Origin: an uncultured Saprospiraceae bacterium
GTDB lineage: Bacteria; Bacteroidota; Bacteroidia; Chitinophagales; Saprospiraceae
Direction: 5' to 3'
NCBI GenBank assembly: GCA_937929945.1
Contig: CALFUK010000039.1
Location: 1 to 64,000 of the forward strand
DNA length: 64,000 nt
Shown: in pieces, positions 37,009 to 46,105 of the stretch
Numbering within the stretch: position 1 is the stretch's first letter
Layout of the letters: each line of letters opens with the position of its first letter
Position numbers and translations under genes: made by a program
The notes under the pieces: model-generated
The model's database searches: none
Told to the model about the DNA's origin: nothing
The model's input: only the letters and a program-made list of their open reading frames with translations

Positions 37009-37060
37009 GAGTCAAAGCTATGTGAATCATCTCATATGGGTGCATGTAAATCATGGAATA
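37009..37060 (-). repeat. possible truncated leader repeat upstream of the EamA gene
   Basis: On the minus strand CACCCATATGAGATGATTCACATAGCTTTG runs into the gene ATG, resembling the repeat core CACCCAAGTGGATGATT...TTAGCTATTTG (motifs shown in part). About 30 nt of the last third would be missing. The match is short, so this is tentative. Confidence 0.25.
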
Positions 37061-37201
37061 AACAGATGAGTAAGATGCCTTATTCTAATCTATCTATTTG
37101 GTTATAAGCGATTTAGTCTTGTTTTATTTACGAAAGATGGTCAAGAACAAGAGATCTATGTCAGGAAAAAAAAGAGGCCGTTCAAGCAGTTAAACTCAAA
37201 T

Positions 37202-37288
37202 ATGCATTGAGTGCTAAAATTCAAAGTAGGTAAATAAAATACAATTTAATCGATGATTAGACTTGGCTGATCGAAATACTGAGAATCT
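37202..37288 (+). repeat. possible decayed leader repeat before the DUF697 gene
   Basis: GTAGGTAAATAA, GATGATTAGACTTGGC and TGATCG occur in repeat order and end at ATGAAACTA (37289). That ATG opens a ten-codon frame ending in TAG, 54 nt before the DUF697 start. The rest of the 334-nt gap between the EamA and DUF697 genes holds no other feature that I can support. Confidence 0.35.
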
Positions 37289-37342
37289 ATGAAACTAATA
37301 TGTACACTATATCTATTTTAGATGTATTAAAGTATATGACTC

Positions 37343-37954
37343 ATGAGTAAGAAAGTAACGGATAGAAAAGATAGCGCTAACTCCATTGTGAAGAATCACA
37401 TGATCTGGTCGATGGGTGCTGGCTTCATTCCAGTACCGATAGCAGATTTCTTTGCTGTCAGTGCCATTCAGTTGGATATGATTCGTCAGCTCTGCAAGCT
37501 GTATGATATTGACTTTAAGGAGACCGAGGGTAAGGCCATGATCACGGCATTGACCGGGACAGGTTTAGCCAGATTGGGAGCTAGAGCCATTAAGTTTATT
37601 CCTGGCGTCGGCTCAGTATTAGGTGGTGTGACTTTGGCAGTCTTGTCTGGGGCTTCGACTTACGCACTTGGTGAGGTTTTTAAGACTCATTTTGAGACAG
37701 GTGGTACCTTTTTAGATTTTGACCCTGAAAGATTGAAGAAGTATTACAATGAGAAGTTTGAGAAAGGGAAAGAGATGGCGAAGGACATTAAGAAAGATCA
37801 AGATGAAGTCAAAGACCTGATCATCGAGAAGAAGTCGAGCACTAAGCCTATGGATGATGTCGACAAGCTGAAGCAAATCGCTAAGCTGAAAGAAGAGGGG
37901 ATCATCACCGCAGAGGAATTCGAGAAAATGAAAAAACGCATCATAGAAGGATAG
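37343..37954 (+). CDS. DUF697-like protein with C-terminal SHOCT domain
   Basis: A 203-residue protein. Residues about 10-120 (IVKNHMIWSMGAGFIPVPIADFFAVSAIQLDMIRQL, then GARAIKFIPGVGSVLGGVTLAVLSGASTYALGEVF) match the Gly-rich hydrophobic DUF697 domain often linked to GTPases. A charged coiled region follows (about 125-170). The last 28 residues (LKQIAKLKEEGIITAEEFEKMKKRII) are a SHOCT motif, common on oligomerising membrane-stress proteins. Cytoplasmic or membrane-associated; function unknown. Confidence 0.82.
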   Translation: MSKKVTDRKDSANSIVKNHMIWSMGAGFIPVPIADFFAVSAIQLDMIRQLCKLYDIDFKETEGKAMITALTGTGLARLGARAIKFIPGVGSVLGGVTLAVLSGASTYALGEVFKTHFETGGTFLDFDPERLKKYYNEKFEKGKEMAKDIKKDQDEVKDLIIEKKSSTKPMDDVDKLKQIAKLKEEGIITAEEFEKMKKRIIEG

Positions 37955-38103
37955 TATGGGCAACTTAAAAAGAAAGATTAATTATTGGATCGTTACGGAG
38001 CTTGTTATTTTTTTTAATCATTTTATTCTTTTTACTCTCATAGGAAAGGTCAAGGTTTTGCCTTTCTTTTGGGTCTGCTGAGAGTCGAATTAAAATCAAG
38101 TCC

Positions 38104-38247
38104 ATGGCATTTTCAGATTCAGCAAGAGCCAGTCTTAAGCAAAACAATCGGCACAGAGGCCATCATCAAGCATGGGCACGAGAACGATTTAAACCCAAAG
38201 TAGATGCCAGTGACGCCAGTCTAAATCAATTGGCCAAAAAAAGATGA
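38104..38247 (+). CDS. small basic protein, 47 residues
   Basis: An open frame from ATG 38104 to TGA 38247 encodes MAFSDSARASLKQNNRHRG and 28 more residues, ending LNQLAKKR. It is Arg/Lys/His-rich, with Ala-Ser-Leu-Lys-Gln-Asn-Asn-Arg resembling the short LKxNR motif of small Bacteroidota proteins I have seen. It lies alone in a 485-nt gap (37955-38439). GAAAGG...CCTTTC (38044-38066) upstream followed by T-rich sequence may end the DUF697 transcript. The call rests on composition and lack of a competing gene. Confidence 0.5.
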   Translation: MAFSDSARASLKQNNRHRGHHQAWARERFKPKVDASDASLNQLAKKR

Positions 38248-38439
38248 TTCATTAAAAAAAAACTGGCTAATCTAAGAAAGAGAAAATTTGTGCAATGGTA
38301 GGTAGCTCTTTATGAAAAGACTTTTTTCTACCCTGGCATAAAGTTTCACATGCTCAAATACTTAAAAGCTGGTGGATAGATATATCTAAAATTGTAATCA
38401 AGTATTTGACGGGCTACTTCCTTGGCGTTAGGGTCAGCC

Positions 38440-39570
38440 TTATTTCATAGAGCTTATCCAATCTTTGATCAGGGATACACCTTCGTGGTGAGCCATTTTT
38501 CGCCCCACCTCAGGCATCATCTCACCAGGGTCTGTACTCTCCATCCTGTATACCATAATGGAGTTATCAGGATCTCCTTTGACAATGTCGTAAGGCCGAC
38601 CTCCGCTTCCTTTGCCAGCAGCTATCGGATGTTTGTCTATTCCGAGGTGAAACTCATCAGTTTCAAACTCTGTCAAGTGAAGCGCTGATGTATTGCCGGG
38701 TCCACCCTGACTGTGGCAGTGCGCACAGTTCATGTCTAAGTATGCAAGAGCTCTGCCTCTCAGGCTGCCCGTGGATGGATCATTCCACACTGGTGATTTA
38801 TAGACCTTCGATATTTTGGGAAGCTGGGTCAGTAAACCCAATCTTGAGTAGTGTTCCAATTGATTTCTTGTACCCGAGACAAAGTCGAAATCACGATTGA
38901 GCTGTCTGGCTTTTGGACCTATGGGAGTTAGTATGCCATTATTGACGTGGCAGCTTTTGCAAAGTGCTAAAGAAGGCACACTGTAGACTAATGATGTTTC
39001 TTCACCGTCTTCATTGACCCATGACACATCTTTTGCTGCACCTTCTACTGTGAGGTATGCCTCGGTCTGCTCGTCATTCCACACGTAAGAGGGCAGTGTC
39101 TGCCATCCATCTGCTGCATGGTGTAGAAGTCTGGTTTCCATTATTCTTCGATCCGAAGCATCATCAGTCTCATCTAAATCATAGTAGAAATTTTTGATGA
39201 TATAGGTGCCCACTGGAAAGTCCAATACCTCCTTCTCCTTGTATGTGATTGTCTTTCCTTCAGGTAGTTTGAAGAAACGCAACTTATGCGCATAATCAGA
39301 GAATAGAGGTGTATTGAGATCGTATGGTATGACACCTTCAGCGGCTGTCAGATCTCTCAGGTCTCCCGTAAAAAATCCATACTCTGACAATTTCTCTTTT
39401 CCTAATCTGGTGGTGTTTCCACTAAGTTGCTGCTTGAGCATAGCCCTGGCAGCATCTATGTCTTGTTGAGAAGTGATGACTTCAGGCTCAGATGCCGTTT
39501 GACTGCAATTTACAAGTATCAACACCAACAACATCAAGAGTAGAGCGCTCTTTATTTTATGATTTAGCAT
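38440..39570 (-). CDS. SO2930-family dihaem c-type cytochrome lipoprotein
   Basis: A 376-residue envelope lipoprotein (lipobox Leu-Val-Asn-Cys). I start it at 39570; the longer frame overlaps the upstream gene and lacks a signal. YGFFTGDLRDLTAAEGVIPYDLNTPLFSDYAHKLRF is the family N-terminal block. Two haem-binding motifs are visible, CKSCH and CAHCH, and Met residues near the C-terminus (DPGEMMPEVGR) could be axial ligands. It is an electron carrier or oxidoreductase. It follows the beta-helix gene by 64 nt on the same strand; this pair recurs in other genomes. Confidence 0.88.
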   Translation of the reverse strand: MLNHKIKSALLLMLLVLILVNCSQTASEPEVITSQQDIDAARAMLKQQLSGNTTRLGKEKLSEYGFFTGDLRDLTAAEGVIPYDLNTPLFSDYAHKLRFFKLPEGKTITYKEKEVLDFPVGTYIIKNFYYDLDETDDASDRRIMETRLLHHAADGWQTLPSYVWNDEQTEAYLTVEGAAKDVSWVNEDGEETSLVYSVPSLALCKSCHVNNGILTPIGPKARQLNRDFDFVSGTRNQLEHYSRLGLLTQLPKISKVYKSPVWNDPSTGSLRGRALAYLDMNCAHCHSQGGPGNTSALHLTEFETDEFHLGIDKHPIAAGKGSGGRPYDIVKGDPDNSIMVYRMESTDPGEMMPEVGRKMAHHEGVSLIKDWISSMK

Positions 39571-39634
39571 AAGATTTAAATTAATATAGGTAAACGAATT
39601 TTCGCGACAATAACCAGTGCTCTCAGTATATAGA

Positions 39635-40969
39635 TTAAAAAGTAGACGACAGAACATCTGATGCGCACTTATAGTCTTGGCCGGTATGCAGTCCAGCATT
39701 TTCAAAATCATTGGCAAAGTCCATATTCGCTATAATTACATCCGACTTGTCTTGGAGACATATAGTACTGCCATTAGGATTATTGACACCATCAAACCAT
39801 ACGTGTGCATTTTTCAGTTTCATGCCCAAGGTGAATAGAAAACCGTCTTTACATTGTACTTTTTTTCTAAAACTTCCAAATGAATATTCATTATTGGATA
39901 TAACAACATTCTCCGTGTATGGACGGTAGGTTTTATCTTTTTCAAATTCTTTGTTGATGGCATCTTCTCGCAGGCTCGTCTCTTCTTCAATGGATACTTC
40001 CATTCTGGCTAACTCAGAGGCGGCTATGGGGACGTATTCTTTATCTTTAGTCATCTCATAGCTGGTCAGGAAGCTTGATATCAAAATGGGAAACGCTTGG
40101 TCTGTTACCTTATTGTCATGGATATGTGTCTCCTTGGCAGCCCATAATAAGATACCTGTGGAAGGTAAGTTAGAGGCAGCTACATTGCCATCAGGTGCAA
40201 AATTATAGAGGTCGTTGCTGTAGATTTTATTGTGATGCACCTTGACATTTGTGCAATTGCGCGTCAGACCTGGTATATCTAAGACAACCAGACCAGTTGT
40301 ATTGTGATAGCATTCATTGTTATATATATCTACATTGCCAGAATTTTCAACATTAATTCCACTCACATTTTCGTAAGCCTTATTATTTCTGATTACGACA
40401 TTTTCTGATTGTCCGACATAGAGGCCTGAGTCAGAACCCCGGTTAGCTTCACATGCTTCGATCAGGATATTCTTACACATGACAGGATACAGTCCATAAG
40501 CACCAAGAGAGGTATTAGGTATGCCTGTCCACTCCGTCTTGATGTCTCTAAAGGTGAGTGTATCTACGTAAATGGCCTTGATGTTATCGCCGATTGCATC
40601 TTGTATCGTAAAGCCTTCTACTGATATGCTATGCCCATTAGCGACACGTATACCCTCGGCACCTTCTGCCTGCTCTCTGAATGACAAAACTGTCTTGTCC
40701 ATTCCTGCACCCTTGATCGTAACGTTATTACGACCATCTAATATGAGTGCCTTCTTAAATTTATAATGACCTGCTGGAAGATGGATGGTATCACCATCTT
40801 GTGCTAACTGAAATAATCTCTGGAAGTCACTCTCCAGATCAATGTATTCTCCGATGGGCTTTTGTGGACGATCTTCGTAAGTGGTGTAGTCGGCAATGAA
40901 CCACCAAAGGACGCCCATAACAAGGACTGAGATTAAAAAGAGACTGATGTGTTTTAGAAGTTTTACCAT
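39635..40969 (-). CDS. parallel beta-helix protein, partner of the SO2930 cytochrome
   Basis: A 444-residue protein with an N-terminal membrane anchor or signal (about 7-26). A right-handed beta-helix follows from about 45 to 420, with repeated NVTIKG, NILIEAC, NVVIRNNKAYENVSGINVENS and NVDIYNNECYHNTTGLVV rungs, as in PbH1/pectate-lyase folds. Such domains bind or cleave polysaccharides; no catalytic residues can be assigned with confidence. It is the first gene of a two-gene unit with the dihaem cytochrome and is divergent from the TetR gene. Confidence 0.88.
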   Translation of the reverse strand: MVKLLKHISLFLISVLVMGVLWWFIADYTTYEDRPQKPIGEYIDLESDFQRLFQLAQDGDTIHLPAGHYKFKKALILDGRNNVTIKGAGMDKTVLSFREQAEGAEGIRVANGHSISVEGFTIQDAIGDNIKAIYVDTLTFRDIKTEWTGIPNTSLGAYGLYPVMCKNILIEACEANRGSDSGLYVGQSENVVIRNNKAYENVSGINVENSGNVDIYNNECYHNTTGLVVLDIPGLTRNCTNVKVHHNKIYSNDLYNFAPDGNVAASNLPSTGILLWAAKETHIHDNKVTDQAFPILISSFLTSYEMTKDKEYVPIAASELARMEVSIEEETSLREDAINKEFEKDKTYRPYTENVVISNNEYSFGSFRKKVQCKDGFLFTLGMKLKNAHVWFDGVNNPNGSTICLQDKSDVIIANMDFANDFENAGLHTGQDYKCASDVLSSTF

Positions 40970-41010
40970 GCTTATAATTTATAAAAATTAAGAAGTATCT
41001 TAACAAGAAT

Positions 41011-41055
41011 ATGAATATTTACTCACATTATCAAATAAAATGAGTAATTATTCAT
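41011..41055. promoter_or_regulatory. large inverted repeat, candidate TetR operator
   Basis: Arms ATGAATATTTACTCA (41011-41025) and TGAGTAATTATTCAT (41041-41055) are complementary at 14 of 15 positions, with a 15-nt spacer. The site lies in the 158-nt gap between the divergent beta-helix and TetR genes. Its right arm reaches the expected -33 region of the TetR promoter. Its spacer contains TTTATTTG on the minus strand, one base off a -7 box for the beta-helix operon. A regulator bound here could therefore control both directions. Confidence 0.6.
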
Positions 41056-41075
41056 TTTCTTATAAAAATGGATGA

Positions 41076-41083
41076 TATCTTTG
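41076..41083 (+). promoter_or_regulatory. -7 box (TATCTTTG) for the TetR gene
   Basis: TATCTTTG is a perfect TAnnTTTG and lies 44 nt before the ATG at 41128. The -33 position falls at about 41054-41056 inside the right arm of the inverted repeat and lacks a TTG. Confidence 0.6.
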
Positions 41084-41127
41084 CATCATCTTTTCACATT
41101 GACTAATACAGAAAGAAAGAGACGGAC

Positions 41128-41751
41128 ATGAATGTAAAGCAACTGTCAGAACCAAAGCAAAAGCGAAGCATAGCGACCAAGAATAAAATAAAAAAAGCGA
41201 CCCGGAGGCTTATATCTGATAAAGGATATTACAAGCTTACATCTAATATGATAGCTGCAAAAGCGAAAATACCCATTGGGAGCTTTTACAATTATTATAA
41301 AAATAAAAAAGGGGTCGTCATCGAGCTCATCAATGACTTTAACGTCTGCTATCATGATGATACTGTTCAGCATTTTGAGGCGATCATCAGTGGACTGAAG
41401 GATCCAAGCGAAGTCAAATATAGTGTGCATGAATTACTGCAGTTGATCGTCTTATCAGAGCACCTGGAAGATCCATTCTACAGGATCATTCATGCGCTTC
41501 AGTTTACTGAAGAAGATATACTGGCTATATCGGCTCAGGTGCGCGAGACAGAATTGTACACACTGGAAGCGTACCTTCATCAAGTGAGCAAGTTGATGCC
41601 CTTGGATAACATTGCACTCAAGGCGAAAATAATCCACAGCACGGCTGAGAATCTCGCACTGTATATACATCACTTAGAAAGTGGACATCATAAAGAAGAT
41701 CTGATCTTAGAGACTGCTACTATGATCTATAGCCTTTTGAAGATAGAATAA
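41128..41751 (+). CDS. TetR-family transcriptional regulator
   Basis: A 207-residue DNA-binding protein. The N-terminal helix-turn-helix (about 10-60) reads TKNKIKKATRRLISDKGYYKLTSNMIAAKAKIPIGSFYNYYKNKKGVV, with the family's FYxYYxNK motif. The C-terminal part is all-helical and would bind a small ligand. It probably regulates itself and the divergent beta-helix/cytochrome unit via the inverted repeat between them. The ligand is unknown. Confidence 0.9.
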   Translation: MNVKQLSEPKQKRSIATKNKIKKATRRLISDKGYYKLTSNMIAAKAKIPIGSFYNYYKNKKGVVIELINDFNVCYHDDTVQHFEAIISGLKDPSEVKYSVHELLQLIVLSEHLEDPFYRIIHALQFTEEDILAISAQVRETELYTLEAYLHQVSKLMPLDNIALKAKIIHSTAENLALYIHHLESGHHKEDLILETATMIYSLLKIE

Positions 41752-41777
41752 TATCCTTCACAACATATTGATTTATC

Positions 41778-42233
41778 CTATGGACACAAGGCACTGGTAT
41801 GATCTGCCACGATCAACCATTTGCCTTTGATCTTTCTCCAGATGAGCAGGAAGTGGCCGCTGGGCCGATCAGACTCGCGCTCTAAAGACCAGCTGCCAGT
41901 CAGACTGATGACCTTACGGCTGTGCTTACTGATGTCTTTGATCTCGAAGCTGAGCTGACCCATGGTAGCCCTGTCTGGGTAGACGCGCTTATAGCGAGCG
42001 ATGGTCTCATCCCAGCCTCTGGTGATGCCAGACGAACCGCCAAACTGCAGCTCATCAGAATTCCAATAAGAAGTCATAAAGGCATCGATGTCACCCGCAT
42101 TCCAGTCTTGCTGCTGCTGCATGAGGATCTGGCTAACTTTATTAAAATCCCCATCACTGTACTGCGCTGATAGTGCCAATGAGAAGCAGATCATTATTCC
42201 AATCTGAAAGCAAGGGTGAAATACACGAATCAT
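41778..42233 (-). CDS. secreted SnoaL-like/DUF4440 protein
   Basis: A 151-residue NTF2-fold protein with a signal peptide (cleavage after ...LALSAQ). Start 42233 is chosen because the 12 residues further upstream would precede the signal. The motif ILMQQQQDWNAGDIDAFMTSYWNSDELQF and the C-terminal LLIWRKIKGKWLIVADHTS are typical of DUF4440 proteins. Catalytic and ligand-binding roles both occur in this fold; neither can be told here. It converges on the TetR gene. Confidence 0.85.
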   Translation of the reverse strand: MIRVFHPCFQIGIMICFSLALSAQYSDGDFNKVSQILMQQQQDWNAGDIDAFMTSYWNSDELQFGGSSGITRGWDETIARYKRVYPDRATMGQLSFEIKDISKHSRKVISLTGSWSLERESDRPSGHFLLIWRKIKGKWLIVADHTSALCP

Positions 42234-42369
42234 ATGTTTTACATTTATAAGGCTAAGATGATCAATCAATCGAACAAAACAATCAGATGATGACTGTATG
42301 TATATTCATTGATAGTCATTTGATAGTGGTAGATTTACTAACTGAATTTAGATAAAGAAATTGATACCT

Positions 42370-43827
42370 ATGTATAATCGAAAACAAATAATGCTCATCA
42401 TAGCTGCTCTCGTACTGGTCTGTGCGTGCCAAAGAGCAGGTGTCTTGGATCAGCTAAGAGATGATGGGCAGATAGTCGAGTCGTCTCAGATCGCTCTGAT
42501 CGATCAATCCGTAAAGACACCCGCTATAAACTATGCGGAGTATTGCTCCGGATGTCATGGTATCAAAATGGACGCATTCGTGGATCGTAAGTGGAAGCAT
42601 GGCAAAACTGATCAAGACCTCTATAAAGCCATAAAATATGGTTATGAAGACGAGGGGATGCCAGCCTATGATGTGAGCTTTTCGGATCAAGAGATCGAAG
42701 ACTTAGTGGATTTTATCCAAGAGGGGATAGCCAATGTGGATGAGTACTATTTCGAGAATCGACAAAACAAAAGCAATGTATATCCTTCTGAAGCACTCAC
42801 AGTGATGCTCGATACCGTGTCAACGGGAGTAGCAGTACCCTGGGGCCTGACCTTCCTGCCGAAAGGTGACCTGCTGATCACTGATCGCTCTGGCAAAATC
42901 TATCGGCAGTCTGCAGAAGCACTGATAGAACTGACAACTGTACCAGATGTCGTCGCAGGAGGGCAGGGTGGAATGCTGGATATCGAGCTTCATCCCGACT
43001 ACGAGGTGAATGGCTGGATATACATATCTTACGCCCAACCCAATCCTGAAAATGGTGAAGAGTCTGCTACCAGTATCGTCAGAGCAAGACTCAGGGACAA
43101 TGAATTCTCAGACCATGAAGTGATCTTTACAGCCTTACCGTATTCTTCCAGAAAGCTGCACTTCGGATGTCGGATGGAGTTTGATCGCGAGGGGTATCTG
43201 TACGTTTCAGTCGGTGATCGCTTCAATCGTGATGTGAACCCACAAAGCCTGGACAATCACTGTGGTAAAATACACCGCATCCATGATGATGGGAGCATTC
43301 CTGATGACAATCCATTCGTAGAGACAGCAGGTGCGATGCACTCCATCTATAGCTATGGGCATAGAAATCCTCAAGGTGTGGCCATGCATCCTCAGACGGG
43401 CGCGATCTGGAGTCATGAGCATGGACCCCGAGGAGGTGACGAGATCAATATCATTAAGAAAAGCAAAAACTATGGATGGCCCGTAGTGTCTTACGGCATC
43501 AATTACAATGGCACCACCTTTACCGAGAAGACGCAGCAAGAAGGCATGGAAGATCCTGTCATGTATTGGCTGCCTAGTATAGGAGCCTGCGGTATGACCT
43601 TTGTGAATTCTGATCTATACCCAGGCTGGGAGAATAACCTGCTGTCGGGCTCACTCAGATTCAAGTACTTAGAAAGAGCCGTCGTCGAAGGAGATAACAT
43701 AGTCCATACGGAGAAGCTACTTCCGAATATTGGACGACTGAGGACTGTAGAAGTTGGCCCAGATGGCTATATCTATGTGGCAGTAGAAGATCCAGGCTAT
43801 GTGTTTCGGCTAGTGCCTCAGTCTTAA
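42370..43827 (+). CDS. PQQ-type sugar dehydrogenase with N-terminal cytochrome c domain
   Basis: A 485-residue lipoprotein (lipobox Val-Cys-Ala-Cys, Cys20). A cytochrome c domain (about 50-130) has haem motif CSGCH at 59-63 and a likely Met ligand in DEGMPAYD. The rest (about 140-485) is a glucose/sorbosone dehydrogenase beta-propeller with VPWGLTFLPKGDLLITDR, GGQGGMLDIELHPDY, SYGHRNPQGVAMHP and WSHEHGPRGGDEINI. It should oxidise a sugar or alcohol in the periplasm and pass electrons to its own haem. ATG 42370 replaces a TTG nine bases upstream. Confidence 0.9.
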   Translation: MYNRKQIMLIIAALVLVCACQRAGVLDQLRDDGQIVESSQIALIDQSVKTPAINYAEYCSGCHGIKMDAFVDRKWKHGKTDQDLYKAIKYGYEDEGMPAYDVSFSDQEIEDLVDFIQEGIANVDEYYFENRQNKSNVYPSEALTVMLDTVSTGVAVPWGLTFLPKGDLLITDRSGKIYRQSAEALIELTTVPDVVAGGQGGMLDIELHPDYEVNGWIYISYAQPNPENGEESATSIVRARLRDNEFSDHEVIFTALPYSSRKLHFGCRMEFDREGYLYVSVGDRFNRDVNPQSLDNHCGKIHRIHDDGSIPDDNPFVETAGAMHSIYSYGHRNPQGVAMHPQTGAIWSHEHGPRGGDEINIIKKSKNYGWPVVSYGINYNGTTFTEKTQQEGMEDPVMYWLPSIGACGMTFVNSDLYPGWENNLLSGSLRFKYLERAVVEGDNIVHTEKLLPNIGRLRTVEVGPDGYIYVAVEDPGYVFRLVPQS

Positions 43828-43885
43828 TGTTTTGGCTTATAATAAAGTGAGCCAGCGCAAGCAGCTACAGTAGTTTGGCACTAAC

Positions 43886-45829
43886 TTATATTTTAGAAGG
43901 TACCACCGTGCCTAGCGTCTTATGTATCTCTGAAAGGGTAGACTTAGTCTTCACGTAGGCGGCTAATAAAAGCGAATAGGTTTCGTCAGTGTCATCAATC
44001 GTTTTGAGACGCTGCTCTATTTCCTTGATGGTTCTAGATAGCTTTCGTTCTTTCAGACGCATGATCGACTGGAGCCCATCAGCGACATAGTTTTCTTCTG
44101 GTGGCTTTTGTGACTGGAGGTAGAGCTGCTGTCCATCCCAGTTAGCATATTCGTGTTCCTCCTGCATCAAGTGTATGCAGACATTTCTGATTTCTACGTT
44201 TTCATGATTTGTAAAGTGCTTAGCGGCGAAGCTTTCATTCTTATCAATGATACCTGCACTCTCGCTGATGATGGCTTTATACAGCTCATTATCAAATGAG
44301 TCTAGTATCTCTTTGATATTCACGATGATGTAGGCAGCCACGGAGGTGTTACTTTCTTCTTCGTACATAAGATGCCCCAGATTGAGCAGGATTCTGATCA
44401 CATCTCTTTCTTGATATTCATCACCTATAGCAGCAGCAGTGGTCTTTGCTTGCTGGTGCAGGCCAGGCTTTGGTCTTGGCTTGATGAAGTCAGACTCTTG
44501 GCGTGTCGCACCGGCTCTCTTAGCCTGGTACTTCAGCCGGGACTGAATCATTTTATTGGATTCGTCATTTAAGATTTCTTCAGAGACGTCTAAGAGCTGG
44601 CTGCACTGCCTCATGTACAGTGAGCGCTTGAGGATGTCGGGGATGAAAGAGATGCTTTCGACGATGTTTTTGATGACTCCCGTCTTTTTCACTGGGTCGC
44701 CTTCAGCTTCTTTCAGGAGCAGATCTATTTTGAAGAGGATGAAGTCTTTCTTCTTCTCCTGCATATAAATCTCCAGCCCAGATGATCCGTGAGCCTTCAC
44801 ATAGCTATCAGGATCTTCTTTCTCAGGTAGCAATACGATATTGACATTCATGTCCTGCTCCAAAATGAGGTCAATACCGCGCATAGCTGCCTTGAGCCCC
44901 GCAGCATCGCCATCATAGAGTATGGTCATATTGGGCGTATACCGCTTCACCAGTCTGATCTGCCCCTCCGTGAGAGATGTACCTGATGAGGCGATGACAT
45001 TCTCTACACCTGCTTGAGAGAGAGAGATGACGTCGGTATAGCCTTCCACCAGTATGCACTCATCGGCTTTTCTGATAGCCGTCTTAGCTTGAAAGATGCC
45101 GTAGAGACTGTTGCTCTTGACATAGATTTCTGTCTCGGGCGAGTTGATATACTTGGGGATCTTCTTGTCCGAAGAGAGTGTCCTGCCTCCGAAAGCTATG
45201 ACCTTGCCACTGAGATTATGAATGGGAAACATCACTCTGTCTCTAAAGAAATCCTGGTCATACTGGCTGGTCAGTCCTAATTTTTTGAGGGACTCAAGAT
45301 TGTAGCCCTTTTTGGTAGCCAGCTTGGTCAGGTAGTCTCTCTGCTTGACTGCGAATCCCAGCTCAAATCTAGTGATGGTATTCTCTCTGAAGCCGCGCTC
45401 CTTGAAGTAGCTCAGGCCGATCCGTTTACCCTCGTCGGATTCTAAGAGGTTATGCACGAAGCTGTCCTTGGCAAATTCGTTGATGATGTAGAGGCTGTCT
45501 TTCTCCAGCTGAGTATTGGGATCGTAGTTTTTATTGTGGGTCTCTTCTATCTCTATACTATACTTCTTAGCGAGGTGTCGGATGGCATCGGGGAAGGTCA
45601 TGCCCTCGTGATCCATTAAGAACTGGACACTATTTCCGACTTTTCCACAGCCAAAGCATTTGTAGATGTTTTTCGTTGGTGAGACATTGAAGGAGGGAGT
45701 CTTCTCATTGTGAAAGGGGCATAGCCCGATCAGATTGATCCCGCGCTTCTTCAGGACCACCACCTCTTCTACTATGTCCTCTATGCGGGCCGTATTAATG
45801 ACTTCTTCTACAGAATGTGGTTTGATCAA
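43886..45829 (-). CDS. dnaG: DNA primase
   Basis: A 647-residue primase making RNA primers at the replication fork. The zinc ribbon has Cys37, His40, Cys58 and Cys61 (CPFH...CFGCG). The TOPRIM core contains EGYTDVISLSQAG, ASSGTSLTEGQ and YDGDAAGLKA. The C-terminal region would bind DnaB helicase. No ATG is available, so the start is TTG at 45829, giving MIKPHSVEEVINTARIEDIV, the normal DnaG N-terminus. CACTTTTG (minus, 45845-45852) is one base off a -7 box. It converges on the sugar dehydrogenase. Confidence 0.96.
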   Translation of the reverse strand: MIKPHSVEEVINTARIEDIVEEVVVLKKRGINLIGLCPFHNEKTPSFNVSPTKNIYKCFGCGKVGNSVQFLMDHEGMTFPDAIRHLAKKYSIEIEETHNKNYDPNTQLEKDSLYIINEFAKDSFVHNLLESDEGKRIGLSYFKERGFRENTITRFELGFAVKQRDYLTKLATKKGYNLESLKKLGLTSQYDQDFFRDRVMFPIHNLSGKVIAFGGRTLSSDKKIPKYINSPETEIYVKSNSLYGIFQAKTAIRKADECILVEGYTDVISLSQAGVENVIASSGTSLTEGQIRLVKRYTPNMTILYDGDAAGLKAAMRGIDLILEQDMNVNIVLLPEKEDPDSYVKAHGSSGLEIYMQEKKKDFILFKIDLLLKEAEGDPVKKTGVIKNIVESISFIPDILKRSLYMRQCSQLLDVSEEILNDESNKMIQSRLKYQAKRAGATRQESDFIKPRPKPGLHQQAKTTAAAIGDEYQERDVIRILLNLGHLMYEEESNTSVAAYIIVNIKEILDSFDNELYKAIISESAGIIDKNESFAAKHFTNHENVEIRNVCIHLMQEEHEYANWDGQQLYLQSQKPPEENYVADGLQSIMRLKERKLSRTIKEIEQRLKTIDDTDETYSLLLAAYVKTKSTLSEIHKTLGTVVPSKI

Positions 45830-46046
45830 TGGATTCGATTGTATGACAAAAGTGACGCTATTTTAGGGAATTTTGGTAGAATGAGCTTCTATATCTTATC
45901 GGAATGAGTCGAAGTATATGCATGCAAAGATAAGGACAAGTTAGACTCTCGGCAATAGATAGTGGAGGCCAACTTTTCATTTCTTCTAATTTTATAGCAG
46001 CTCCTTCCAGATCTATATACCCGATCACATGCAGATCTTTGATTAC

Positions 46047-46065
46047 CGTGCAGAATAGCTGCACG
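46047..46065 (+). promoter_or_regulatory. 7-bp hairpin/operator next to a near-consensus -7 box
   Basis: CGTGCAG and CTGCACG are perfectly complementary around the 5-nt loop AATAG. The site ends 7 nt before CATATTTG (46073-46080), one base off TAnnTTTG. It would thus lie between the -33 and -7 elements of the 46106 gene and could be a repressor site. It could also be just an incidental hairpin. Confidence 0.35.
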
Positions 46066-46105
46066 ATGCCATGCATATTTGTGTCAAATTAAAAACTCAT
46101 TCATC

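Noticed and set aside
45858..46076. 72-residue minus-strand frame upstream of dnaG
   Set aside because: Composition is unlike neighbouring proteins and it overlaps the promoter/hairpin of the 46106 gene.
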